Origin: Clusia tigrina
Taxonomy: Eukaryota; Arthropoda; Insecta; Diptera; Clusiidae
Reading direction: 5' to 3'
Assembly: GCA_920105625.2 (NCBI GenBank)
Contig: CAKKTE020000052.1
Span: 1,116,001-1,180,000 of the forward strand
DNA length: 64,000 nt
The notes under the pieces were generated by a model. It had not been told where the DNA came from. It saw only the letters and a list, made by a program, of their open reading frames with translations, and searched no databases. Positions 1 to 11,689 of this stretch are shown in pieces. The first letter of the stretch is position 1; each line of letters starts with the position of its first letter. The translations under genes were made by a program, and so were the position numbers.

Positions 1-429
1 TCCTATACCTATCAAAGTTTGCAACATATAAATGCTTGTAACTTTTTACTGAAGCGCCATAAAACCTTGAAATTTTGTAACAATAAAGTACTCGAGCCCC
101 TTGTCAATTTAAGATATCGCTCATAGCTATGCTACCCTTGAGTCCCAAATCAAACACTGATAGAACTTCAAATGGACCTAACTTCTATACGGTACGTCCT
201 ATACCTATCAAAGTTTGCAACATATAAATGCTTGTAACTTTTTACTGAAGCGCCATAAAACCTTGAAATTTTGTAACAATAAAGTACTCGAGACCCTTGT
301 CAATTTAAGCTATCGCTCAAAGCTATGCTACCCTTGAGTCCCAAATCAAACACGGAAAAAACTTCCAATGGCCCTAACTTCTATACGGTACGTCCTACAC
401 CCATCAAAGATTGCTACATACAAATGCTT

Positions 430-1715
430 GTAACTTTTTACTGGAGCGTCATAAAACCTTGACATTTTGTAACAATTAAGTACTCGAGCCTCTTGTCAGT
501 TTAAGCTATCGCTCAAAGCTATGCTACCCTTGACTCCCAAATCAAACACTGATAAAACTTCAAATGGCCCCAACTGCTATACGGTCCTACACCTATCAAA
601 GTTTGCAACATGCAAATGCTTGTAACTTTTTACTGGAGCGTCATAAAACCTTGAAATTTTGTAACAATAAAGTACTCGAGCCTCTTGTCTATTTAAGATA
701 TCTCTCAAAGCTAAGCTACCGTTGAATCCCAAAGCAAACACTGATAAAACTGCAAATGGCCCTAACTTCTTTACGGTACGTCCTACACCTATCAAAGTTT
801 GCAACATACAAATGCTTGTAACTTTTTACTGGAGCGTCATAAAACCTTGAAATTTTGTAACAATAAAGAACTCGAGCCTCTTGTCAATTTAAGCTATCGC
901 TCAAAGCTATGCTACCCTTGAGTCCCAAATCAAACACTGATAGAACTTCAAATGGCTCTAACTTCTATACGATACGTCCTATACCTATCAAATTTGCAAC
1001 ATACAGATGCTTGTAACTTTTTATTGAAGCGCCATAAAACCTTGAAATTTTGTAACAATAAAGTACTCGAGCCTCTTGTCAATTTAAGCTATCGCTTAAA
1101 GCTATGCTACCCTTGAGTCCCAAATCAAACACTGAAAAAACTTCCAATGCCCCTAACTTCTATACGGTACGTCCTACACCTATCAAAGATTGCAACATAC
1201 AAATGATTGTAACTTTTTACTGGAGCGTTATAGAACCTTGAAATTTTGTAACAATAAAGAACTCGAGCCTCTTGTCAATTTAAGCTATCGCTCAAAGCTA
1301 TGCTACCCTTGAGTCCTAAATCAAATACTGATAGAACTTCAAATGGACCTAACTTCTATACGGTACGTCCTATACCTATCAAAGTTTGCAACATACAAAT
1401 GCTTGTAACTTTTTACTGAAGCGCCATAAAACCTTGAAATTTTGTAACAATAAAGTAGTCTAGATTCTTGTCAATTTAAGCTATCGCTCAAAGCTATGCT
1501 ACCCTTGAGTCCCAAATCAAACACGGAAAAACTTCCAATGGCCCTAACTTCTAAACGGCACGTCCTACACCTATCAAAGATTGCAACATACAAATGCTTG
1601 TAACTTTTTACTGGAGCGTCATAAAACCTTGAAATTTTGTAACAATTAAGTACTCGAGCCTCTTGTCAGTTTAAGCTATCGCTCAAAGCTATGCTACCCT
1701 TGAGTCCCAAATCAA
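430..1715 (+). repeat. Block A, copy 1 (pairs with 5450-6740)
   Basis: This stretch of ~6.5 units matches 5450-6740 at an offset of 5,020 bp before position 584 and 5,024 bp after it. Shared markers are tgactccc (531/5551), ctaagctaccgttg (near 711/5735), the 1-bp-shorter caaatttgc (near 985/6010), gttatagaacc (near 1228/6252) and tagtctagattc (near 1456/6480). Copy 1 alone has lost 4 bp (acgt) at 584/585. Both flanks diverge, so the boundaries are accurate to a few tens of bases. Confidence 0.8.
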
Positions 1716-1758
1716 ACACTGATAGAACTTCAAATGGACCTAACTTCTATACGGTACG

Positions 1759-1884
1759 TCCTATACCTATCAAAGTTTGCAACATATAAATGCTATTAAA
1801 GCTATCTCTCGAAGCTATGCTACCCTTGAGTCCCAAATCAAACACTGATACAACTTCAAATGACTCTAACTTCTATACGATACG
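1759..1884 (+). repeat. Truncated monomer (126 bp, 70-bp deletion)
   Basis: The phase points at 1759 and 1885 are only 126 bp apart. The sequence passes from 'ataaatgct' directly to 'attaaagctatctctc', dropping the unit middle with the AATAAA and XhoI region. With the 4-bp deletion at 584 and single-base losses near 965 and 1525, it accounts for block A copies lying 5,020 bp apart rather than 26 x 196 = 5,096 bp. Confidence 0.85.
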
Positions 1885-3490
1885 TCCTAATCCTATCAAA
1901 GTTTGCAACATACAAATGCTTATAACTTTTTACTGGAGCGTCATAAAACCTTGAAATTTTGTAACAATAAAGTACTCGAGCCACTTGTCAATTTAAGCTA
2001 TCGCTCAAAGATATCCTACCCTTGAGTCAAAAATCAAACACTGATAAAACTTCAAATCGCCCCAACTGCTATACGGTACGTCCTACACCTGTCAAAGTTT
2101 GCAACATGCAAATGCTTGTAACTTTTTACTGAAGCGTCATAAAACCTTGAAATTTTGTAACAATAAAGTACTCGAGCCTTTTGTCAATTTAAGCTATCGC
2201 TCAAAGCTATGCTACCCTTGAATCCCAAAGCAAACACTGATAAAACTTCAAATTGCCCTAACTTCTTTACGGTACGTCCTACACCTATCAAAGTTTGCAG
2301 CATACAAATGTTTGTAACTTTTTACTGGAGCGTCAAAAAAACTTGATATTTTGTAACAATAAAGAACTCGAGCCTCTTCTTAATTTAAGCTATCGCTCAA
2401 AGCTATGCTACCCTTGAGTCCCAAATCAAACACTGATAGAACTTCAAATGGACCTAACTTCTATACGGTACGTCCTATACCTATCAAAGTTTGCAACATA
2501 TAAATGCTTGTAACTTTTTACTGAAGCGCCATAAAACCTTGAAATTTTGTAACAATAAAGTACTCGAGCCTCCTGTCAATTTAAGCTATCGCTCAAAGCT
2601 ATGCTACCCTTGAGTCCCAAATCAAACACTGAAAAAACTTCCAATGGCCCTAACTTCTATACGGTACGTCCTACACCTATCAAAGTTTGCAACATACAAA
2701 TGCTTGTAACTTTTTACTGGAGCGTCATAAAACCTTGAAATTTTGTAACAATAAACAACTCGAGCCTCTTGTCAATTTAAGCTATCGCTCAAAGCTATGC
2801 TACCCTTGAGTCCCAAATCAAATACTGATAGAACTTCAAATGGACCTAACTTCTATACGGTACGTCCTATACCTATCAAAGTTTGCAACATACAAATGCT
2901 TGTAACTTTTTACTGAAGCGCCATAAAACCTTGAAATTTTGTAACAATAAAGTACTCGAGATTCTTGTCAATTTAAGCTATCGCTCAAAGCTATGCTACC
3001 CTTGAGACCCAAATCAAACACTGATAAAACTTCAAATGGCCCCAACTGCTATACGGTACGTCCTACACCTATCAAAGTTGGCAACATGCAAATGCTTGTA
3101 ACTTTTTACTGGAGCGTCATAAAACCTTGAAATTTTGTAACAATAAAGTACTCGAGCCTCTTGTCAATTTAAGCTCTCGCTCATAGCCATGCTACCCTTA
3201 AGTCCCATATCAAACACTGATAAAACTTCAAATGGCTCTAACTTCTATACGATACGTCCTACACCTATCAAAGTTTGCAACATACAAATGCTTGTAACTT
3301 TTTACTGAAGCGTCATAAAACCTTGAAATTTTGTAACAATAAAGTACTCGAGCCTCTTGTCAATTTATGCTATCGCTCGAAGCTATGCTACCCTTGAGTC
3401 CCAAATCAAACACTGATAAAACTTCAAATGGCCCTAACTTCTACACAGTGCATCCTATACCTATCAAAGTTTGCAACATACAAACACTTC
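1800..3490 (+). repeat. Block C, copy 1
   Basis: Diagnostic variants are tcctacccttgagtcaaaa (near 2013), the ttttgtcaattt form, ttgcagcatac, cctcctgtc (2569), aaacaactcgag and gagaccc (3004). The order matches 17,470-19,590 (gagtcaaaa offset 15,670 bp), but copy 1 lacks two monomers: one between the ctgaagcgcc and cctcctgtc markers near 2560, and one near 3000. Those skips are whole-unit deletions or insertions. Confidence 0.75.
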
Positions 3491-4490
3491 TAACTTTTTA
3501 TTGAAGCGTCATAAAACCTTGAAATTTTGTAACAATAAAGTACTCGAGCCTCTTGTCTATTTAAGATATCTCTCAAAGCTATGCTACCCTTGAATCCCAA
3601 AGCAAACACTGATAAAACTTCAAATGGCCCTAACTTATTTACGGTACGTCCTACACCTATCAAAGTTTGCAACATACAAATGCTTGTAACTTTTTACTGG
3701 AGCGTCATAAAACCTTGAAATTTTGTAACAATAAAGTACTCGAGCCTCTTGTCAATTTAAGCTATCGCTCGAAGCTATGCTACCCTTGAGTCCCAAATCA
3801 AACACTGATAAAACTTCAAATGGTCCTAACTTCTACACAGTGCATCCTATACCTATCAAAGTTTGAAACATACAAATGCTTGTAACTTTTTACTGAAGCG
3901 TCATAAAACCTTGAAATTTTGTAACAATAAAGTACTCGAGCCCCTTGTCAATTTAAGATATCGCTCATAGCTATGCTACCCTTGAGTCCCAAATCAAACA
4001 CTGATAGAACTTCAAATGGACCTAACTTCTATACGGTACGTCCTATACCTATCAAAGTTTGCAACATATAAATGCTTGTAACTTTTTACTGAAGCGCCAT
4101 AAAACCTTGAAATTTTGTAACAATAAAGTACTCGAGCCCCTTGTCAATTTAAGATATCGCTCATAGCTATGCTACCCTTGAGTCCCAAATCAAACACTGA
4201 TAGAACTTCAAATGGACCTAACTTCTATACGGTACGTCCTATACCTATCAAAGTTTGCAACATATAAATGCTTGTAACTTTTTACTGAAGCGCCATAAAA
4301 CCTTGAAATTTTGTAACAATAAAGTACTCGAGACCCTTGTCAATTTAAGCTATCGCTCAAAGCTATGCTACCCTTGGGTCCCAAATCAAACACGGAAAAA
4401 ACTTCCAATGGCCCTAACTTCTATACGGTACGTCCTACACCTATCAAAATTTGCAACATACAAATGCTTGTAACTTTTTACTGGAGCGTC
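3490..4490 (+). repeat. Ordinary satellite units, local monomer duplication
   Basis: These are full-length units with no indel above a few bases. Units at 4041 and 4237 are near-identical consecutive copies (ataaatgc, gaagcgcc, gagccccttg, gatatcgctcatagc), the same pair seen at 1 and 197. This stretch therefore matches the window start at an offset of 4,040 bp. Nothing other than satellite is visible. Confidence 0.8.
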
Positions 4491-5510
4491 ATAAAACCTT
4501 GAAATTTTGTAACAATAAAGTAGTCTAGATTCTTGTCAATTTAAGCTATCGCTCAAAGCTATGCTACCCTTGAGTCCCAAATCAAACACGGAAAAAACTT
4601 CCAATGGCCCTAACTTCTAAACGGTACGTCCTACACCTATCAAAGATTGCAACATACAAATGCTTGTAACTTTTTACTGGAGCGTCATAAAACCTTGAAA
4701 TTTTGTAACAATTAAGTACTCGAGCCTCTTGTCAGTTTAAGCTATCGCTCAAAGCTATGCTACCCTTGAGTCCCAAATCAAACACTGATAAAACTTCAAA
4801 TGGCCCCAACTGCTATACGGTACGTCCTACACCTATCAAAGTTTGCAACATGCAAATGCTTGTAACTTTTTACTGGAGCGTCATAAAACCTTGAAATTTT
4901 GTAACAATAAAGTACTCGAGCCTCTTGTCAATTTAAGCTCTCGCTCATAGCTATGCTACCCTTGATTCCCATATCAAACACTGATAAAACTTCAAATGGC
5001 TCTAACTTCTATACGATACGTCCTACACCTATCAAAGTTTGCAACATATAAATGCTTGTAACTTTTTACTGAAGCGTCATAAAACCTTGAAATTTTGTAA
5101 CAATAAAGTACTCGAGCCTCTTGTCAATTTATGCTATCGCTCGAAGCTATGCTACCCTTGAGTCCCAAATCAAACACTGATAAAACTTCAAATGGCCCTA
5201 ACTTCTACACAGTGCATCCTATACCTATCAAAGTTTGCAACATACAAATACTTGTAACTTTTTACTGCAGCGTCATAAAACCTTGAAATTTTGTAACAAT
5301 AAAGTACTCGAGCCTCTTGTCTATTTAAGATATCTCTCAAAGCTAAGCTACCCTTGAGTCCCAAAGCAAACACTGATAAAACTTCAAATGGCCCTAACTT
5401 ATTTACGGTACGTCCTACACCTATCAAAGTTTGCAACATACAAATCCTTGTAACTTTTTACTGGAGCGTCATAAAACCTTGAAATTTTGTAACAATTAAG
5501 TACTCGAGCC
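4490..5510 (+). repeat. Block B, copy 1 (pairs with 6450-7455)
   Basis: These ~5 units match 6450-7455 at an offset of 1,959 bp. Shared markers are tagtctagattc (4521/6480), cttctaaacggt, aacaattaag, cccatatc, the ctacacagtgcatcc monomer, and gtctatttaag followed by cttatttacgg and caaatccttg. The offset is 10 units minus one base. Confidence 0.8.
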
Positions 5511-6740
5511 TCTTGTCAGTTTAAGCTATCGCTCAAAGCTATGCTACCCTTGACTCCCAAATCAAACACTGATAAAACTTCAAATGGCCCCAACTGCTAT
5601 ACGGTACGTCCTACACCTATCAAAGTTTGCAACATGCAAATGCTTGTAACTTTTTACTGGAGCGTCATAAAACCTTGAAATTTTGTAACAATAAAGTACT
5701 CGAGCCTCTTGTCTATTTAAGATATCTCTCAAAGCTAAGCTACCGTTGAATCCCAAAGCAAACACTGATAAAACTGCAAATGGCCCTAACTTCTTTACGG
5801 TACGTCCTACACCTATCAAAGTTTGCAACATACAAATGCTTGTAACTTTTTACTGGAGCGTCATAAAACCTTGAAATTTTGTAACAATAAAGAACTCGAG
5901 CCTCTTGTCAATTTAAGCTATCGCTCAAAGCTATGCTACCCTTGAGTCCCAAATCAAACACTGATAGAACTTCAAATGGCTCTAACTTCTATACGATACG
6001 TCCTATACCTATCAAATTTGCAACATACAAATGCTTGTAACTTTTTATTGAAGCGCCATAAAACCTTGAAATTTTGTAACAATAAAGTACTCGAGCCTCT
6101 TGTCAATTTAAGCTATCGCTTAAAGCTATGCTACCCTTGAGTCCCAAATCAAACACTGAAAAAACTTCCAATGATCCTAACTTCTATACGGTACGTCCTA
6201 CACCTATCAAAGATTGCAACATACAAATGCTTGTAACTTTTTACTGGAGCGTTATAGAACCTTGAAATTTTGTAACAATAAAGAACTCGAGCCTCTTGTC
6301 AATTTAAGCTATCGCTCAAAGCTATGCTACCCTTGAGTCCTAAATCAAACACTGATAGAACTTCAAATGGACCTAACTTCTATACGGTACGTCCTATACC
6401 TATCAAAGTTTGCAACATACAAATGCTTGTAACTTTTTACTGAAGCGCCATAAAACCTTGAAATTTTGTAACAATAAAGTAGTCTAGATTCTTGTCAATT
6501 TAAGCTATCGCTCAAAGCTATGCTACCCTTGAGTCCCAAATCAAACACGGAAAAAACTTCCAATGGCCCTAACTTCTAAACGGTACGTCCTACACCTATC
6601 AAAGATTGCAACATACAAATGCTTGTAACTTTTTACTGGAGCGTCATAAAACCTTGAAATTTTGTAACAATTAAGTACTCGAGCCTCTTGTCAGTTTAAG
6701 CTATCGCTCAAAGCTATGCTACCCTTGAGTCCCAAATCAA
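5450..6740 (+). repeat. Block A, copy 2
   Basis: This is the partner of 430-1715, without the 4-bp deletion. Small differences include aaatgcccc in copy 1 versus aatgatcc here, and aaatgatt versus aaatgctt. The right part (from about 6450) is at the same time block B copy 2, so A and B overlap as successive exchange events. Confidence 0.8.
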
Positions 6741-7455
6741 ACACTGATAAAACTTCAAATGGCCCCAACTGCTATACGGTACGTCCTACACCTATCAAAG
6801 TTTGCAACATGCAAATGCTTGTAACTTTTTACTGGAGCGTCATAAAACCTTGAAATTTTGTAACAATAAAGTACTCGAGCCTCTTGTCAATTTAAGCTCT
6901 CATTCATAGCTATGCTACCCTTGAGTCCCATATCAAACACTGATAAAACTTCAAATGGCTCTAACTTCTATACGATACGTCCTACACCTATCAAAGTTTG
7001 CAACATATAAATGCTTGTAACTTTTTACTGAAGCGTCATAAAACCTTGAAATTTTGTAACAATAAAGTACTCGAGCCTCTTGTCAATTTATGCTATCGCT
7101 CGAAGCTATGCTACCCTTGAGTCCCAAATCAAACACTGATAAAACTTCAAATGGCCCTAACTTCTACACAGTGCATCCTATACCTATCAAAGTTTGCAAC
7201 ATACAAATACTTGTAACTTTTTACTGAAGCGTCATAAAACCTTGAAATTTTGTAACAATAAAGTACTCGAGCCTCTTGTCTATTTAAGATATCTCTCAAA
7301 GCTAAGCTACCCTTGAATCCCAAAGCAAACACTGATAAAACTTCAAATGGCCCTAACTTATTTACGGTACGTCCTACACCTATCAAAGTTTGCAACATAC
7401 AAATCCTTGTAACTTTTTACTGGAGCGTCATAAAACCTTGAAATTTTGTAACAAT
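6450..7455 (+). repeat. Block B, copy 2
   Basis: Copy of 4490-5510. The first few hundred bases also belong to block A copy 2, showing that the B exchange used A-type sequence. Differences are few, for example ctctcattcatagc here against ctctcgctcatagc in copy 1. Confidence 0.8.
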
Positions 7456-7985
7456 AAAGAACTCGAGCCTCTTGTCAATTTAAGCTATCGCTCAAAGCTA
7501 TGCTACCCTTGAGTCCCAAATCAAACACTGATAGAACTTCCAATGGCTCTAACTTCTATACGATACGTCCTATACCTATCAAAGTTTGCAACATACAAAT
7601 ACTTGTAACTTTTTATTGAAGCGCCATAAAACCTTGAAATTTTGTAACCATAAAGTACTCGAGCCTCTTGTCAATTTAAGCTATCGCTCAAAGCTATGCT
7701 ACCCTTGAGTCCCAAATCAAACACTGAAAAAACTTCCAATGGCCCTAACTTCTATACGGTACGTCCTACACCTATCAAAGATTGCAACATACAAATGCTT
7801 GTAACTTTTTACTGGAGCGTTATTGAACCTTGAAATTTTGTAACAATAAAGTACTCGAGAATCTTGCCCATTTAAGCTATCGCTCAAAGCTATGCTACCC
7901 TTGAGTCCCAAATCAAACACTGATAAAACTTCAAATGGCCTCAACTGCTATACGGTATGTCCTACACCTATCAAAGTTTGCAACA
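7440..7985 (+). repeat. Block F, copy 1 (also 16850-17380 and 23300-23840)
   Basis: These ~3 units are marked by gttattgaacc or gttatagaacc, then tactcgagaatcttgccc and gcctcaactgc with ggtatgtcc. The pattern recurs at offsets of 9,399 bp (copy 2) and a further 6,460 bp (copy 3). The minus-strand open frames in these three places are by-products of the shared DNA. Confidence 0.75.
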
Positions 7986-8790
7986 TGCAAATGCTTGTAA
8001 CTTTTTACTGGAGCGTCATAAAACCTTGAAATTTTGTAACAATAAAGAACTGGAGCCTCTTGTCAATTTAAGCTATCGCTCAATGCTATGCTACCCTTAA
8101 TTCCCAAATCAAACACTGATAAAACTTCAAATGGACCTAACTTCTATACGGTACGTCCTATACCTATCAAAGTTTGCAACATATAAATGCTTGTAAATTT
8201 TTACTGAAGCGCCATAAAACCTTGAAATTTTGTAACAATAAAGTACTCGAGCCTCTTGTCAATTTAAGCTATCGCTCATAGCTATGCTACCCTTGAGTCC
8301 GAAATCAAACACTGATAAAACGTCAAATGGCTCTAACTTCTATACGATACGTCCTACACCTATCAAAGTTTGCAACATACAAATGCTTGTAACTTTTTAC
8401 TGAAGCGCCATAAAACCTTGAAATTTTGTAACAATAAAGTAATCGAGCCTCTTTTCAATTTAAGCTATCGCTCAAAGCTATGCTACCCTTGAGTCCCAAA
8501 TCAAACTCTGAAAAAACTTCCAATGGCCCTAACTTCTATACGGTACGTCCTACACCTATCAAAGATTGCAACATACAAATGCTTGTAACTTTTTATTGAA
8601 GCGCCATAAAACCTTGAAATTTTGTAACAATAAAGTACTCGAGCCTCTTGTCAATTTAAGCTATCGCTTAAAGCTATGCTACCCTTGAGTCCCAAATCAA
8701 ACACTGAAAAAACTTCCAATGCCCCTAACTTCTATACGGTACGTCCTACACCTATCAAAGACTGCAACATACAAATGCTTGTAACTTTTT
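7985..8790 (+). repeat. Satellite units without clear long-range partner
   Basis: These full-length units include variants gtccgaaatc with aaacgtcaaatgg and gtaatcgagcctctttt. The same variants recur near 11.8-12.0 kb, 16.5-16.7 kb and 19.8-20.0 kb. Nothing but satellite is visible. Confidence 0.7.
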
Positions 8791-9560
8791 ACTAGAGCGT
8801 TATAGAACCTTGAAATTTTGTAACAATAAAGAACTCGAGCCTCTTGTCAATTTAAGCTATCGCTCAAAGCTATGCTACCCTTGAGTCCCATATCAAACAC
8901 TGATAGAACTTCAAATGGACCTAACTTCTATACGGTACCTCCTATACCTATCAAAGTTTGCAACATACAAATGCTTGTAACTTTTTACTGAAGCGCCATA
9001 AAACCTTGAAATTTTGTAACAATAAAGTACTCGAGATTCTTGTCAATTTAAGCTATCGCTCAAAGCTATGCTACCCTTGAGTCCCAAATCAAACACGGAA
9101 AAAACTTCCAATGGCCCCAACTTCTATACGGTACGTCCTACACCTATCAAAGATTGCAACATACAAATGCTTGTAACTTTTTACTGGAGCGTCATAAAAC
9201 CTTGAAATTTTGTAACAATTAAGTACTCGAGCCTCTTGTCAGTTTAAGCTATCGCTCAAAGCTATGCTACCCTTGAGTCCCAAATCAAACACTGATAAAA
9301 CTTCAAATGGCCCTAACTTCTACACAGTGCATCCTATACCTATCAAAGTTTGCAACATACAAATACTTGTAACTTTTTACTGAAGCGTCATAACACCTTG
9401 AAATTTTGTAACAATAAAGTACTCGAGCCTCTTGTCTATTTAAGATATCTCTCAAAGCTAAGCTACCCTTGAATCCCAAAGCAAACACTGATAAAACTTC
9501 AAATGGCCCTAACTTATTTACGGTACGTCCTACACCTATCAAAGTTTGCAACATACAAAT
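8790..9560 (+). repeat. Block N, copy 1 (pairs with 13878-14648)
   Basis: These ~4 units match at an offset of 5,088 bp. The marker cggtacctcc occurs at 8933 and 14021, followed by ctcgagatt, cacggaaaaaac, aacaattaag and the ctacacagtgcatc unit. The same cggtacctcc marker recurs at 21852 through block D. Confidence 0.75.
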
Positions 9561-9880
9561 GCTTGTAACTTTTTACTGGAGCGTCATAAAACCTTGAAAT
9601 TTTGTAACAATAAAGTACTCGAGCCTCTTGTCAATTTAAGCTATCGCTCATAGCTATGCTACCCTTGAGTCCCAAATCAAACACTGATTAAACTTCAAAT
9701 ACCACTAACTTCTATACGATACGTCCTACACATATCAAAGTTTGCAACATACAAATGCTTGTAACTTTTTACTGGAGCATCATAAAACATTTAAATTTTG
9801 TAACAATAAAGTACTCGAGCCTCTTGTCAATTTAAGCTATCGCTCGAAGCTATGCTACCCTTGAGTCCCAAATCAAACAC
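9560..9880 (+). repeat. Satellite units with aaataccactaac variant
   Basis: A unit with accactaac (9701) and gagcatcataaaac followed by tttaaatttt recurs at 25,890-26,080, an offset of 16,250 bp. This links the far left and the end of the left domain. Confidence 0.7.
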
Positions 9881-10858
9881 TGATAAAACTTCAAATGGAC
9901 CTAACTTCTATACGGTACGTCCTATACCTATCAAAGTTTGCAACATATAAATGCTTGTAACTTTTTACTGAAGCGCCATAAAACCTTGAAATTTTGTAAC
10001 AATAAAGTACTCGAGCCCCTTGTCAATTTAAGATATCGCTCATAGCTATGCTACCCTTGAGTGCGAAATCAAACACTGCTAAAACGTCAAATGGCTCTAA
10101 CTTCTATACGATACGTCCTACACCTATCAAAGTTTGCAACATACAAATGTTTGTAACTTTTTACTGAAGCGCCATAAAACCTTGAAATTTTGTAACAATA
10201 AAGTACTCGAGCCTCTTGTCAATTTAAGCTATCGCTCAAAGCTATGCTACCCTTGAATCCCAAAGCAAACACTGATAAAACTTCAAATGGCCCTAACGTC
10301 TTTACGGTACGTCCTACACCTATCAAAATTTGCAACATACAAATGCTTGTAACTTTTTACTGGAGCGTCATAAAACCTTAAAATTTTGTAACAATAAAGA
10401 ACTGGAGCCGCTTGTCAATTTAAGCTATCGCTCAAAGCTATGCTACCCTTGAGTCCCAAATCAAACACTGATAGAACTTCAAATGGACCTAACTTCTATA
10501 CGGTACATCCTATACCTATCAAAGTTTGCAACATATAAATGCTTGTAACTTTTTACTGAAGCGCCATAAAACCTTGAAATTTTGTAACAATAAAGTACTC
10601 GAGCCCCTTGTCAATTTAAGATATCGCTCATAGCTATGCTACCCTTGAGTGCGAAATCAAACACTGCTAAAACGTCAAATGGCTCTAACTTCTATACGAT
10701 ACGTCCTACACCTATCAAAGTTTGCAACATACAAATGTTTGTAACTTTTTACTGAAGCGCCATAAAACCTTGAAATTTTGTAACAATAAAGTACTCGAGC
10801 CTCTTTTCAATTTAAGCTATCGCTCAAAGCTATGCTACCCTTGAGTCCCAAATCAAAC
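9880..10858 (+). repeat. Block E, 588-bp trimer higher-order repeat
   Basis: About 390 bp starting near 9880 recur 588 bp (three units) later, from about 10,468. The marker gtgcgaaatc with aaacactgctaaaacgtc is at 10061 and 10649, preceded by gagccccttg and gatatcgctcatag and followed by aaatgtttg. The intervening unit carries gaatcccaaagc and ctaacgtcttt. Confidence 0.75.
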
Positions 10859-11370
10859 TCTGAAAAACTTCCAATGGCCCTAACTTCTATACGGTACGTC
10901 CTACACCTATCAAAGATTGCAACATACAAATGCTTGTAACTTTTTACTGGAGCGTCATAAAACCTTGAAATTTTGTAACAATAAAGTACTCGAGCCTCTT
11001 GTCAATTTAAGCTATCGCTCAAAGCTATGCTACCCTTGAGTCCCAAATCAAACACTGATAAAACTTCAAATGGCCCTAACTTCTTTACGGTACATCCTAC
11101 ACCTATCAAAGTTTGCAACATACAAATGCTTGTAACTTTTTACTGGAGCGTCATAAAACCTTGAAATTTTGTAACAATAAAGAACTCGAGCCTCTTGTCA
11201 ATTTAAGCTATCGCTCAAAGCTATGCTACCCTTGAGTCCCAAATCAAACACTGATAGAACTTCAAATGGACCTAACTTCTATACGGTACGTCCTATACCT
11301 ATCAAAGTTTGCAACATACAAATGCTTGTAACTTTTTACTGAAGTGCCATAAAACCTTGAAATTTTGTAA
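10500..11370 (+). repeat. Block P, copy 1 (pairs with 11676-12546)
   Basis: The stretch matches at an offset of 1,176 bp (six units). The marker ggtacatcctacacc is at about 11089 and 12265, and gaagtgccat at about 11341 and 12517. The second copy has ttttttaacaat and cttggcaattt (near 12150-12180), which the first lacks. Confidence 0.7.
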
Positions 11371-11689
11371 CAATAAAGTACTCGAGATTCTTGTCAATTT
11401 AAGCTATCGCTCAAAGCTATGCTACCCTTGAGTCCCAAATCAAACACGGAAAAAACTTCCAATGGCCCTAACTTCTATACGGTACGTCCTACACCCATCA
11501 AAGATTCTAACATACAAATGCTTGTAACTTTTTACTGGAGCGTCATAAAACCTTGAAATTTTGTAACAATTAAGTACTCGAGCCTCTTGTCTATTTAAGA
11601 TATCTCTCAAAGCTAAGCTACCGTTGAATCCCAAAGCAAACACTGATAAAACTGCAAATGGCCCTAACTTCTTTCCGGTACGTCCTACA